A stretch of 64,000 nucleotides of DNA, taken from Speluncibacter jeojiensis. GTDB lineage: Bacteria > Actinomycetota > Actinomycetes > Mycobacteriales > Mycobacteriaceae. The translations under genes and the position numbers were made by a program. Where the stretch lies: the NCBI RefSeq assembly GCF_029589495.1, contig NZ_JAAIVF010000007.1, forward strand, positions 186,001-250,000, written 5' to 3'. How positions within the stretch are numbered: position 1 is the first letter of the stretch; every line of letters starts with the position of its first letter. Positions 34,756-43,562 of this stretch are shown here, one piece after another. Below the pieces are notes generated by a model. It searched no databases. It saw only the letters and a program-made list of their open reading frames with translations, and had not been told where the DNA came from.

Positions 34756-35796
34756 TCACGGCAGCGGGGGCTGCGCGCCGTCGACGCCGTCGAAGTTGAT
34801 CGAAGAGAACTCGTGCAGCTTCTCGAGACGGTGGTAGGCCTCGATCATCCGGACCGTGCCGGACTTGCTGCGCATGACGATCGACTGCGTGGTCGCGCCG
34901 CCGCCGTAGTAGCGCACGCCCTTGAGCAGTTCGCCGTCGGTGACGCCGGTCGCGCAGAAGAAGATGTTCTCGCCGGTGACGAGTTCCTCGGTGGTCAGCA
35001 CGCGGTCCAGGTCGTGTCCGGCGTCGAGCGCCTTCTGCCGCTCGGCCTCGTCCTTCGGGGCCAGCTTGCCCTGCAGCGCGCCGCCCATGCAGCGCATCGC
35101 CGCGGCGGCGATGATGCCCTCCGGCGTGCCGCCGGTGCCGAGCAGCATGTCGACACCGGAGTCGGGACGGGCGGTGGCGATCGCACCGGCGACGTCGCCG
35201 TCGGAGATCAGCCGGATGCGCGCGCCGGTCTCGCGGATCTCGCGGATCATGTCGGCGTGGCGGGGACGATCCAGGATCGTCACGGTGGTGTCGGAGACCG
35301 CGCGGTTCTTGGCCTTCGCGACGCGGCGGATGTTCTCGGCGACACCCGCGGACAGGTCGATGACGTCGGCGGCCTCGGGACCGACGGCGATCTTCTCCAT
35401 GTAGAACACGGCCGACGGGTCGAACATGGCGCCGCGCTCGGACACCGCGAGGACCGCGATCGAACCCGGCGCGCCCTTGCTCATCAACGTGGTGCCGTCG
35501 ATCGGGTCGACCGCCACGTCACACAGCGGGCCGTCGCCGTTGCCGACCTCCTCGCCGTTGTAGAGCATCGGCGCCTCGTCCTTCTCGCCCTCGCCGATGA
35601 CGACGACGCCCTGCATCGAGACGGAGCTCACCATGTGGCGCATGGCATCGACGGCGGCACCGTCGCCGCCCTCCTTGTCACCCCGGCCGACCCACCGGCC
35701 GGCAGCCATGGCGGCGGCCTCGGTCACACGCACCAACTCGAGGGCGAGGTTGCGGTCCGGGGCCTCGCGGCGGTTGGGTGTGGTGCTAGCCGTCAT
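34756..35796 (-). CDS. glpX: Fructose-1,6-bisphosphatase, class II
   Basis: A 346-residue GlpX phosphatase, the gluconeogenic FBPase of mycobacteria (Rv1099c position). Metal-binding and catalytic residues lie in [18 protein letters not shown] and [24 protein letters not shown] and [18 protein letters not shown] are further family blocks. It hydrolyses fructose-1,6-bisphosphate to fructose-6-phosphate in the cytosol. ATG 35796 follows GGGAGG by 9 nt. It is divergent from the DUF4245 gene, the conserved Rv1099c/Rv1100 pair. Confidence 0.96.
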   Translation of the reverse strand: MTASTTPNRREAPDRNLALELVRVTEAAAMAAGRWVGRGDKEGGDGAAVDAMRHMVSSVSMQGVVVIGEGEKDEAPMLYNGEEVGNGDGPLCDVAVDPIDGTTLMSKGAPGSIAVLAVSERGAMFDPSAVFYMEKIAVGPEAADVIDLSAGVAENIRRVAKAKNRAVSDTTVTILDRPRHADMIREIRETGARIRLISDGDVAGAIATARPDSGVDMLLGTGGTPEGIIAAAAMRCMGGALQGKLAPKDEAERQKALDAGHDLDRVLTTEELVTGENIFFCATGVTDGELLKGVRYYGGGATTQSIVMRSKSGTVRMIEAYHRLEKLHEFSSINFDGVDGAQPPLP

Positions 35797-35990
35797 TGGG
35801 CATTGCCTCCCTGGTAAGTCCCCGGGCGCCGCCGCCGATCACGCGGAACTCCCGGCCGGTTGTGTATGTGGTGGCGCCGGTGAATGCCATCTGTGTGACC
35901 CAACCCGCGCCGGGCTGATTCTCCCATCACCACCCGGGCGTGGCGCATCCGCCGTCCCACTCGCGCGTCGGGGCTGGGATACTGGTTGCC

Positions 35991-36566
35991 GTGCCAGCCG
36001 ACAAGCCCCGTTTTCTGCAGAACAACCGCGACATGGCGCTCTCCATGATCCCGCTCGTGTTGATCTGCATCGTCGTCGCGGCCATAGCCGGTCAGTGCTC
36101 GTTCAGCCCCGGCCACCCCACCCAGGGGAAGATCCCGCACTACGACGCGACCGACGCGCTGCGTGCCGACGCCCAGCAACTGACGTTCCCGATTCGGCTG
36201 CCCCGCACGCCCGAGGGCTGGCAGTCGAATTCCGGTGGTCACGACACCGTCAACGGCAACGACGGCGGCGAGGCGACGTCCGTCGGCTACATCACCCCGG
36301 CCGGCGACTACGTCCGGATCACCCAGTCCAACGCCTCCGTGCCGGCGCTGGTGCGGTTCGTCGCGGGGGGTGCGCGCGGCGTCACCGGCGAGGAGTCGGT
36401 CGCCGGGCACCAGTGGAGCGTCTACGCGCAGACCGGTGCGGAGCCGATCTGGACGACCGACATGGGGTCGGTGCGCATGCTCATGACCGGCAGCGGCACC
36501 GACGGCGAGTTCCGCCAACTGGCGGCCGCGACGACCGGTGAGGCGCCGCTGCCGTCGCAGCCCTAG
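35991..36566 (+). CDS. DUF4245 membrane-anchored protein
   Basis: A 191-residue protein with one N-terminal transmembrane segment (MALSMIPLVLICIVVAAIAG, residues ~15-34) and an extracytoplasmic domain of the DUF4245 family (FPIRLPRTPEGWQSNSG, SVGYITPAGDYVRITQSNA, GHQWSVYAQTGAEPIW). Found beside glpX throughout Mycobacteriales, function unknown. GTG 35991 lies 7 nt after a GATACT -10-like box, so transcription is likely leaderless; an in-frame upstream start would place charged residues before it and is not supported. Confidence 0.8.
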   Translation: MPADKPRFLQNNRDMALSMIPLVLICIVVAAIAGQCSFSPGHPTQGKIPHYDATDALRADAQQLTFPIRLPRTPEGWQSNSGGHDTVNGNDGGEATSVGYITPAGDYVRITQSNASVPALVRFVAGGARGVTGEESVAGHQWSVYAQTGAEPIWTTDMGSVRMLMTGSGTDGEFRQLAAATTGEAPLPSQP

Positions 36567-36632
36567 CCGGAACCGGCCCTGGCGTGAACCGGCGCGGTCG
36601 GGCCCGCGACCTCCGAGCGGCTGCGTGACGGC

Positions 36633-36869
36633 TCAGTCGTCCTCGTCGTCTGCGTTCTCGCCGGCGTCGGCCAGCGCCCGTTCGACCCGCGCCCGTGCAC
36701 CGGCAAGGTGCTCCTCGCACCGCTTCGCCAGCGCTTCCCCGCGTTCCCACAGCGCGAGGGAGGCATCGAGGTCGAGCCCGCCCTGCTCGAGGACCCGCAC
36801 CACGTCGACCAGCTCGTCGCGGGCCTGTTCGTAGTCCAGTTCCGAGATCGGGGTGTCGGTGTCGTCCAT
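36633..36869 (-). CDS. xseB: Exodeoxyribonuclease VII small subunit
   Basis: A 78-residue protein with the XseB pattern: [20 protein letters not shown], then [26 protein letters not shown], forming two helices, and a disordered acidic tail. It binds XseA to form exonuclease VII, which degrades single-stranded DNA from both ends. Start at about 36869, with GGAGGA upstream. It lies 102 bp downstream of xseA on the same strand, so the order is xseA then xseB in one operon with a modest gap instead of the usual overlap. Confidence 0.9.
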   Translation of the reverse strand: MDDTDTPISELDYEQARDELVDVVRVLEQGGLDLDASLALWERGEALAKRCEEHLAGARARVERALADAGENADDEDD

Positions 36870-36971
36870 CGGATGGCTCCTCCTGGTCGGTGATGCTCTC
36901 TGGCGGTGTCGACGGCGTGGTCGTCGGCGGGTTTGATCCACGCGCGGTCGCCGGTCCGTATCGTCCGGCCT

Positions 36972-38234
36972 TCAGCTCTCGCGGCTGATGACGGCGGCGC
37001 GGACGGCGCCGTCGCCGACCCGCACGCGCAGCTGTGCGCCGGGCGGGGAGTCCTCGACCGTGTGCAGCACCTCGGCCGTGCCGTCCGGCAGCACCCGCTG
37101 CACCACCGCATAGCCGCGCGCGAGGGTGGCGGCAGGGCCGAGCGTGGTCAACCGGGCGCGGAGGTGCTCGACGGCGGTCTGCTGCGCGTCGACGGACCGC
37201 ACGACGTCGCGCCGCGCGGCCACCCGCAGGCGCTCCACCTCCTGGGTCAGGTGGTCGATCGAACGCAGCGGATCCGCGAGCACCGGCCGGCTGCGTAGCT
37301 GCTCGAGATGCCGGACCTCGCGCTGCACCCAGTTGCGCAGGGCCGCGGCGGCGCGGTCGCGCAACTCGGCCAACAATGCGCGCTCGGCCTCGACGTCCGG
37401 CACGATCCGCTTCGCGGCGTCGGTCGGGGTGGCCGCCCGGACGTCGGCCACGAGGTCGGAGAGCGGACTGTCCGGCTCGTGGCCGATCGCGCTGACCACC
37501 GGTGTGGTGGCGGCGACGATGGCCCGGCACAGCGTCTCGTCCGAGAACGGCAGCAGGTCCTCGACGCTGCCGCCGCCGCGGGCCAGCACGATGACCTCCA
37601 CCGACGGGTCGGCGTCGAGTTCGCGCAGCGCCCCGACGATCTGCGGGACCGCCGTCGGACCCTGGACAGGGGTGTTGCGGATGGCGAACCGCGCCTGCGG
37701 CCACCGCGATTGCGCGACGGAGACGACGTCACGCTCGGCCGCCGAGGCGCGGCCGGTGATCAGCCCGATGGTGTTCGGCAGGTACGGCAGCGGCCGCTTC
37801 AGACGCGGGTCGAACAGTCCCTCCGCGGCCAGCAGGGCGCGCAGGCGCTCGATGCGGGCCAGCAGTTCGCCCAGCCCGACCGCGCGGATCTCGGTGACGC
37901 GCAGCGAGAAGCTGGCACGTCCCGGGTGCAGCGTCGGCTTGCCGTACATCACGACCTGGCTGCCCTCGGTCAACGGCACCTGGGTGCTGCGCAGCAGGTT
38001 CGGCGAGCACGTCACCGACAGCGACATGTCGGCCGAGGGGTCGCGCAGGACCAGGAACGCGACCCGGGTGCCGGGACGGGCGTTGATCTGGGTGATCTGG
38101 CCCTCGACCCACACCCAACCCAGGCGGTCGATCCACTGGGAGACCTTCGTGGTGACAACCCGGACCGGCCAGGGTTGCTCGGCGGTGCTGGCCCCCGGTC
38201 GGTCGCCGGACGGTGCGGTCGGGCCGGGGTTCAC
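36972..38234 (-). CDS. xseA: Exodeoxyribonuclease VII large subunit
   Basis: A 420-residue catalytic subunit. N-terminal OB fold ([21 protein letters not shown]), the nuclease core with [38 protein letters not shown] and [17 protein letters not shown], then a long coiled coil (residues ~270-370) that binds XseB, and a C-terminal beta domain ([10 protein letters not shown]). It degrades single-stranded DNA into short oligonucleotides during repair. GTG 38234 overlaps the stop of the preceding gene by four bases (GTGA), so the two are translationally coupled. Confidence 0.95.
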   Translation of the reverse strand: MNPGPTAPSGDRPGASTAEQPWPVRVVTTKVSQWIDRLGWVWVEGQITQINARPGTRVAFLVLRDPSADMSLSVTCSPNLLRSTQVPLTEGSQVVMYGKPTLHPGRASFSLRVTEIRAVGLGELLARIERLRALLAAEGLFDPRLKRPLPYLPNTIGLITGRASAAERDVVSVAQSRWPQARFAIRNTPVQGPTAVPQIVGALRELDADPSVEVIVLARGGGSVEDLLPFSDETLCRAIVAATTPVVSAIGHEPDSPLSDLVADVRAATPTDAAKRIVPDVEAERALLAELRDRAAAALRNWVQREVRHLEQLRSRPVLADPLRSIDHLTQEVERLRVAARRDVVRSVDAQQTAVEHLRARLTTLGPAATLARGYAVVQRVLPDGTAEVLHTVEDSPPGAQLRVRVGDGAVRAAVISRES

Positions 38235-38839
38235 TTCGCGGTCGTCGAGGTGATCCGGTTGCCGAGCATCGTCACGAACGGTGCGCGCGCACGCCCGGCC
38301 TTCTCGTAGTCGAGCAGCTCGGTGAGCTCCTCGGTCGACAGCGTGCGCAGGCGGGCACGCAGCTGGGCGAGGGTGAGCGCGTCGTAGTCAAGGAACTCGG
38401 CGATCTCGGGGGTCGAGGGGACTGTTCCGCTGCCGTTGGCGGGTGCGGGCTCGCCGATGTGGTCCTTGCTGTCGGAGCCGGCGGCGCCCTCGGTGTCGGT
38501 CTGCGGCTTCGGCGCCGTGGAGTACAGGGCGAACCGGCCCGCGGTGGTGCGGGAACCGTCGGCGCCGGACTGGTCGCTGCCGTCGTGCGCGTCGGCGTGA
38601 TCCTCGTCGAACACCGCCCAGCTGGGCTGCTCCTGGTCGGGGTAGAGGAAGGACAGCGCCTGATCGCCCTTGATCGCCAGCGAGGTCATCGTCTGCTGGA
38701 CCCGCATCCCCGTCTGGAAAACCAGGCTCACCGACGTCATCGGCAGCATGACCGCCGTCGTGGGCAGCTTGCGGGTCTCTTCGACGACGGTGACGGCGAG
38801 CCCAGCGGCGACGCGGGCCATGAACGGGGGACGGATCAT
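38231..38839 (-). CDS. Lipid-droplet-associated-type protein (Rv1109c-like)
   Basis: A 202-residue protein. The N-terminal ~60 residues form a hydrophobic/amphipathic helix ([34 protein letters not shown]) that would lie on a membrane or lipid droplet. A disordered acidic middle follows, and the C-terminus has the conserved helix [20 protein letters not shown]. It occupies the Rv1109c position upstream of xseA, whose start overlaps this stop. Actinobacterial relatives are annotated as lipid droplet-associated; that role is an inference from family naming and the amphipathic N-terminus. ATG 38839 is taken; an internal ATG six codons later is possible. Confidence 0.75.
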   Translation of the reverse strand: MIRPPFMARVAAGLAVTVVEETRKLPTTAVMLPMTSVSLVFQTGMRVQQTMTSLAIKGDQALSFLYPDQEQPSWAVFDEDHADAHDGSDQSGADGSRTTAGRFALYSTAPKPQTDTEGAAGSDSKDHIGEPAPANGSGTVPSTPEIAEFLDYDALTLAQLRARLRTLSTEELTELLDYEKAGRARAPFVTMLGNRITSTTAK

Positions 38840-38917
38840 GGCACAAGCGTGCCCTATCGCCGCGGCGATTGGTAGCTGAGGTGTCCGATTCGGAGCACCG
38901 CACCGTACCCTGGGGGC

Positions 38918-39883
38918 ATGTCTTCTCCCGTACATGCCGGTAACGGCAAGCGTGTCCTGCTCGCGGAGCCGCGTGGCTACTGCGCCGGCGTCGACCGGGC
39001 GGTCGAGACCGTCGAGCGCGCGCTGGAGAAGCACGGCGCGCCGGTGTACGTGCGCAAGGAGATCGTGCACAACCGGCACGTGGTCGAGACGCTGTCCGAG
39101 CGCGGCGCGGTGTTCGTGGACGAGACGGACGAGGTCCCAGAGGGCGCACTGGTCGTGTTCTCCGCGCACGGCGTGTCCCCGGCGGTGCGTGACGCCGCGG
39201 ATCAGCGGCAACTGCGCACCATCGACGCGACCTGCCCGCTGGTGACGAAGGTGCACCAGGAAGCCAAGCGTTTCGCCCGCGACGACTACGACATCCTGCT
39301 GATCGGTCACGAAGGCCACGAAGAGGTCGAGGGCACCGCGGGTGAGGCGCCCGACCACGTCCACCTGGTCGACGGTCCGGATGCGGTCGGCGGTGTGACC
39401 GTCCGGGACGAGTCCAAGGTGATCTGGCTGTCGCAGACCACGCTCAGCGTCGACGAGACGATGCAGACCGTCGAGCGTCTGCGCGAGCGGTTCCCGCTGC
39501 TGCAGGATCCGCCGAGCGACGACATCTGTTACGCGACCCAGAACCGGCAGGGCGCGGTAAAGGCGATGGCGCCCGAATGCGATCTGGTGATCGTCGTGGG
39601 GTCGCGCAACTCGTCGAACTCGGTGCGACTGGTCGAGGTCGCGCTCGGTGCCGGCGCGGACACGGCGTACCTGGTCGACTACGCCCGCGAGATCCGACCC
39701 GAGTGGCTCGACGGGGTCCGCACCGTGGGTGTCACCTCGGGGGCCTCGGTCCCGGAGGTGCTCGTTCGCGGAGTGGTGGATCTGCTGGCCGAGCACGGGT
39801 TCGCGGACGTTCAGCCGGTGACCACGGCCAACGAGACCCTGGTGTTCGCCCTGCCCCGCGAGTTGCGCGCCAGCCGGACCTGA
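38918..39883 (+). CDS. ispH: 4-hydroxy-3-methylbut-2-enyl diphosphate reductase
   Basis: A 321-residue IspH/LytB enzyme, the last step of the MEP isoprenoid pathway, making IPP and DMAPP. The three cysteines that hold the iron-sulfur cluster are Cys22 ([10 protein letters not shown]), Cys106 (DATCPLV) and Cys204 (ICYATQNRQ). Other motifs: [26 protein letters not shown] and [12 protein letters not shown] 38918 lies 6 nt after a TACCCT -10 box, so the mRNA is probably leaderless. The short-chain prenyl synthase at 14.5 kb uses its products. It holds the Rv1110 position. Confidence 0.96.
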   Translation: MSSPVHAGNGKRVLLAEPRGYCAGVDRAVETVERALEKHGAPVYVRKEIVHNRHVVETLSERGAVFVDETDEVPEGALVVFSAHGVSPAVRDAADQRQLRTIDATCPLVTKVHQEAKRFARDDYDILLIGHEGHEEVEGTAGEAPDHVHLVDGPDAVGGVTVRDESKVIWLSQTTLSVDETMQTVERLRERFPLLQDPPSDDICYATQNRQGAVKAMAPECDLVIVVGSRNSSNSVRLVEVALGAGADTAYLVDYAREIRPEWLDGVRTVGVTSGASVPEVLVRGVVDLLAEHGFADVQPVTTANETLVFALPRELRASRT

Positions 39884-39934
39884 TCGGACGGTCCGTGGTC
39901 GTCGTGGGGCGGCCGCGGGCTTCGCCGGGGGGTG

Positions 39935-41080
39935 CTAGCTGGGACGCTCGTCCTCGTATGAGCGGAAGCGCGGCGCCGTCCAGCCCGGGTTGGTGTGCGG
40001 ACGATCGCCGTGCGCGGAATCGGTGCGCGGGGCCGGCGCATCCTCGTCGCGGTCCCGGTAGCGGACGCGGGGGATCGGGGTGGACATGGTCGGGTGCGGA
40101 TCCACCCCGCCGCGCAGCGGCACCCGGGGCCGCGGATGCCTGGCGGCCGGGGCCGGGCTGCCGCTCGGGGTGCCCATGCGGCGGGCGGGCATGGGGAAGG
40201 TGACCGTCGGATCGCTCAACCGGTAGTCGTCGTCGCGGATGCCCGTCGGTTCGAACGACGTCGCGGGCGCCGGACGCTCGGCGTGACGTCGCGGCTGGAT
40301 CTCCGGGCGCGACCATCGGGACGAGCGAGGCTCTTCGGTGGGGACACGTCGGGCACCGGTGCGCGGACCCAGGTCGGCAGCGACGAACTCGCCGGTGCGG
40401 TTGCGGCCGCGCTCGGGGTCGCGGCGCCGGTTCGCCGAGCCCGGGTCGGCCGCCCGGCGACGCCCGGTGGTCGGCTCCGCCGCCCGCCGCCTGCCCGTGG
40501 TCGGCTCGACATCCTCGGCGAGGTCCTGCCGGGCCGAGGCGTCGCGGCGTGAGGACGTGTCGCGTTGGCGCGCCGTCTCGCGCCGTCGGGCCGCCTTGCG
40601 TCGCTCCGCCGCGCCCCGGGACGCGGTTCTGCCGGCGGACGAGCCCTCCTGATGCTGGAGGTAGAGCCTGACCCCGCCGATCGCGAGCACCACGATTGTC
40701 GTGAACACCATCATCGGGAAGCGGTCGACCAGCGGCAATGCCAGATCGAGGATCAGATTCTTCAGTCCGTGGCCGGTGTCGGTGGTGAGGGTCTCGTAGG
40801 CCAGGGGGACCCCGATGAACAAGATCAACGGCGGCTGCACCATGGCGGAGAACAGGCTGCGGTTCTGGACCGCGACCACCGCGCCGACGCAGCCGAGGAA
40901 GTAGAAGACCGCGAACACCGAGGTCAGTTCGTTGCCGCGCGCGGCGTCGAGCAGATAGCCGACGAAGGCGCCCGCAACACCGCACAACACTCCGCCCCAC
41001 CAGGGGATACCTGCTGTGGTGGGCACGATGGACCGCTGCTCGAGCGGTACCCGGGCACGGGCACGTTGGGTTGCGGTCAC
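39935..41080 (-). CDS. DUF6542 membrane protein with long basic tail
   Basis: A 381-residue protein. Residues ~25-145 carry about four transmembrane segments (VLCGVAGAFVGYLLDAA, FAVFYFLGCVGAVVAV, PPLILFIGVPLAYE, MVFTTIVVLAIGGVRLYL), corresponding to the DUF6542 family beside ispH in mycobacteria (Rv1111c). The C-terminal ~230 residues are disordered and rich in Arg, Pro, Thr and Glu, with an exact internal repeat EPTTGRRRAA. GTG 41080 lies 6 nt after a TAACCT -10 box (minus strand), so it is probably leaderless. Function unknown; a divisome or envelope scaffold would fit the topology, but there is no direct evidence. Confidence 0.78.
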   Translation of the reverse strand: MTATQRARARVPLEQRSIVPTTAGIPWWGGVLCGVAGAFVGYLLDAARGNELTSVFAVFYFLGCVGAVVAVQNRSLFSAMVQPPLILFIGVPLAYETLTTDTGHGLKNLILDLALPLVDRFPMMVFTTIVVLAIGGVRLYLQHQEGSSAGRTASRGAAERRKAARRRETARQRDTSSRRDASARQDLAEDVEPTTGRRRAAEPTTGRRRAADPGSANRRRDPERGRNRTGEFVAADLGPRTGARRVPTEEPRSSRWSRPEIQPRRHAERPAPATSFEPTGIRDDDYRLSDPTVTFPMPARRMGTPSGSPAPAARHPRPRVPLRGGVDPHPTMSTPIPRVRYRDRDEDAPAPRTDSAHGDRPHTNPGWTAPRFRSYEDERPS

Positions 41081-41103
41081 ACATCGAGGTTAGCGGTAAT
41101 GGG

Positions 41104-42291
41104 TCAGCAGGCCGGGTTTGCATCACGGTGCGTGTCCCGTGTCTCGGGTGCCCCGATGGTCCTGGGCCATGCTTCGACCTGCCGGATCTCGGTCGGCTCG
41201 GTGGTCGACACCTCCAATTCTGTGAGTTTCCGTGCCGTCACCATCACCCTCGATTCCATCGATGCGGCGGTCGAGTTGAAGGCGTCGACGGCCTTGCCGA
41301 GCTGCGTGCCGACGCGGTCGAGATGACCGGCAACCGTGTCCAGTCGGGAATGCAGTTCCTTGCCCAGTTTGTGGATCGTGGCCGCGTCCCGGGACAGAGC
41401 GTCCTGCCGCCACATGTGCGCCACCGTGCGCAACAACGCGATCAGGGTCGTCGGCGTCGCCAGTACCACGTTCTTCGCAAACGCGTACTCGAGCAGCTCC
41501 GGGGCGGTGGACAGGGCCGCGTCGAGGAACGGATCGCCCGGCACGAACAGCACGACGAATTCGGGGGTCGGATCGAACGACCGCCAGTACGCCTTGGCCG
41601 AGAGTTGATCGATGTGGGTGCGCAGCTGACCCGCGTGCCTGCTCATGTGCCGCGCGCGCTCGGCGGGGTCCTCCGTGTCGAGCGCGTCGAGGTACGCGCT
41701 GAACGGCACCTTGGCGTCGACGATCAGCTGTTTGCCGCCCGCGAGCCGGACGATGAGGTCGGGCCGGACACTGCGTGCGCCGTCGCCGACGGAGTCGACC
41801 GCACTGACCTGGGTGCTGAAATCGCAGTGCTTGCTCATCCCGGACAGCTCGACGACCCGCTCGAGCTGGACCTCACCCCACCGGCCGCGTACCTGGGGCG
41901 CACGCAGGGCGGTGACCAGCTGACCGGCCTGGTTGGAGAGCAGCTGGGACGCGCGCTGCATGCCCGCGACCTGTTCCGTCAGGCCGGCGTAGGCGTTGAC
42001 CCTGCTGTGTTCGATCTGCTGCACCTGGTTGGACAGCGCCCCGACGGCCTCGCGCAGTGGTCCCACGACGCGGGTGAGCTGATCGCCGATCGCGCCCGAG
42101 TGCCGGCGTGCCGAGTCCGCGTTGACCGCGTTGAGCGACTGCTGCAGCGTCTGCTCGTTCTCGCGGATGGCATGCAGTGTGGCCTCGGCGCGGGCCAGCC
42201 GATCGCTCGCGCGTGCGGCGTGGACAAGCCATCCGACGACCGCGCCGACGCCGAAGGCGGCGAGGAGACCGACTGCCGTGATCGCGTTCAT
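41104..42291 (-). CDS. rmuC: DNA recombination protein RmuC
   Basis: A 395-residue protein: N-terminal transmembrane helix (ITAVGLLAAFGVGAVVGWLV), a long coiled coil (residues ~30-115), then the nuclease-like domain with RGRWGEVQLERVVELSGM and KQLIVDAKVPFSAYLDAL, which carries the PD-(D/E)xK-type Asp-Ala-Lys. RmuC limits inversion events at short inverted repeats in E. coli; biochemical activity is not well established. ATG 42291 places the membrane helix at the N-terminus. It ends 23 bp downstream of the DUF6542 start on the same strand and is divergent from sbcD, so DNA-repair genes are clustered here. Confidence 0.92.
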   Translation of the reverse strand: MNAITAVGLLAAFGVGAVVGWLVHAARASDRLARAEATLHAIRENEQTLQQSLNAVNADSARRHSGAIGDQLTRVVGPLREAVGALSNQVQQIEHSRVNAYAGLTEQVAGMQRASQLLSNQAGQLVTALRAPQVRGRWGEVQLERVVELSGMSKHCDFSTQVSAVDSVGDGARSVRPDLIVRLAGGKQLIVDAKVPFSAYLDALDTEDPAERARHMSRHAGQLRTHIDQLSAKAYWRSFDPTPEFVVLFVPGDPFLDAALSTAPELLEYAFAKNVVLATPTTLIALLRTVAHMWRQDALSRDAATIHKLGKELHSRLDTVAGHLDRVGTQLGKAVDAFNSTAASMESRVMVTARKLTELEVSTTEPTEIRQVEAWPRTIGAPETRDTHRDANPAC

Positions 42292-42413
42292 GATCGAGAT
42301 CGTGCACCACGGCACCGACAGATTCGACAGGGTCGCGGGATCCGGCGGGGCGGCGCGGTCGGGCCCGCGTGCCGCCGCGGAGACTGTCGGTGAGGTGATC
42401 TACGGTCGGCGGC

Positions 42414-43562
42414 ATGCGGATCTTGCACACCTCCGACTGGCACATCGGCCGGACCTTTCACGGGGTCGACCTGCTCGCCGACCAGGAGTTCGCGCTGTCC
42501 GCGATCGCGGAGATCGTCGCCGTCGAGAAGGTCGACGTCGTGGTGGTCGCGGGCGACGTGTACGACCGGTCCATCCCGGGTGCGGACGCCGTGCTGGCAT
42601 GCAACCGCGGGCTCGAGCGGATCCGGGCAGCCGGCGCCGTCATCGTCGCCACCCCCGGGAACCATGATTCGGCGGCGCGGCTGGGTGCGGGCGCCGCCTT
42701 CGCCGCGGCCGGCGGGCTCCACCTGCGCACGCGCGTCGACGAATTGGCCGAGCCCGTGCTGCTCGCGGACGGCTCGGGGACGGTGGCGTTCTACGGTCTG
42801 CCGTTCCTCGAACCGGACGTCGCGCGCCGCGCCCTCGAAGTGCCCGAGGCCCGTTCGCATGTCGAGATCCTGACGGCGGCGATGGCGCGGGTACGCGAGG
42901 ACCTGGCCGGTCGGCCCGCGGGAACCCGTTCGGTGGTGCTGGCGCACGCATTCGTGGTGGGCGGCGAGGCGAGCGAATCGGAGCGTTCCATCTCGGCCGG
43001 CGGTGTCGAGACCGTGCCCGCGTCGGTGTTCGACGGTGTCGACTACGTGGCGCTGGGGCATCTGCACACCCCGCAGACGCTCGGCGAGCGTATCCGCTAC
43101 TCCGGCAGTCCGCTGCCGTACTCGTTCGGTGAGCGCAGTCACCGCAAGGCCGTGTGGGTCGTCGACCTCGACGCGGACGGCGCCGTCGCGGTCCGGCGGA
43201 TGGACCTGCCGGCGGTCCGGGGACTGAGCCAGGTGATCGGCACGCTCGACGAACTGCTGGCGGACCCGCAGTTCGCGGATGCCGAGAACGACTATGTCTC
43301 TGCAGTGCTCACCGATGAGCGTCGGCCGGTCGACCCGATGCGGCGGCTCAAGGAACGGTTCCCCTTCGCCGTGCACATGGAGTGGCGCCGGCCCGGCGGC
43401 AACCCGGAGTTGCGCTATTCCGAACGGGTGCGCGGTCGCAGCGACGGCGAGGTCACGCGCAGCTTCCTGTCCGACGTCCGCGGCGAGCCCACGGCCGCCG
43501 AACTTCGCCTCGTCGAACAGGCTCTGGCGCAGGCGGTCTCGGAGAAGGAGACGGCGCGATGA
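42414..43562 (+). CDS. sbcD: Exonuclease subunit SbcD (Mre11-like)
   Basis: A 382-residue metallophosphoesterase. All five phosphoesterase motifs are visible: TSDWHIGR (residues 6-13), AGDVYDR, TPGNHDS, the central His region VVLAHAFVVGG and ALGHLHTP. It is the nuclease partner of SbcC, cutting hairpins and protein-blocked DNA ends. ATG 42414 follows a TACGGT -10-like box by 7 nt and lacks a Shine-Dalgarno, so it is likely leaderless. It overlaps sbcC by four bases. Confidence 0.96.
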   Translation: MRILHTSDWHIGRTFHGVDLLADQEFALSAIAEIVAVEKVDVVVVAGDVYDRSIPGADAVLACNRGLERIRAAGAVIVATPGNHDSAARLGAGAAFAAAGGLHLRTRVDELAEPVLLADGSGTVAFYGLPFLEPDVARRALEVPEARSHVEILTAAMARVREDLAGRPAGTRSVVLAHAFVVGGEASESERSISAGGVETVPASVFDGVDYVALGHLHTPQTLGERIRYSGSPLPYSFGERSHRKAVWVVDLDADGAVAVRRMDLPAVRGLSQVIGTLDELLADPQFADAENDYVSAVLTDERRPVDPMRRLKERFPFAVHMEWRRPGGNPELRYSERVRGRSDGEVTRSFLSDVRGEPTAAELRLVEQALAQAVSEKETAR

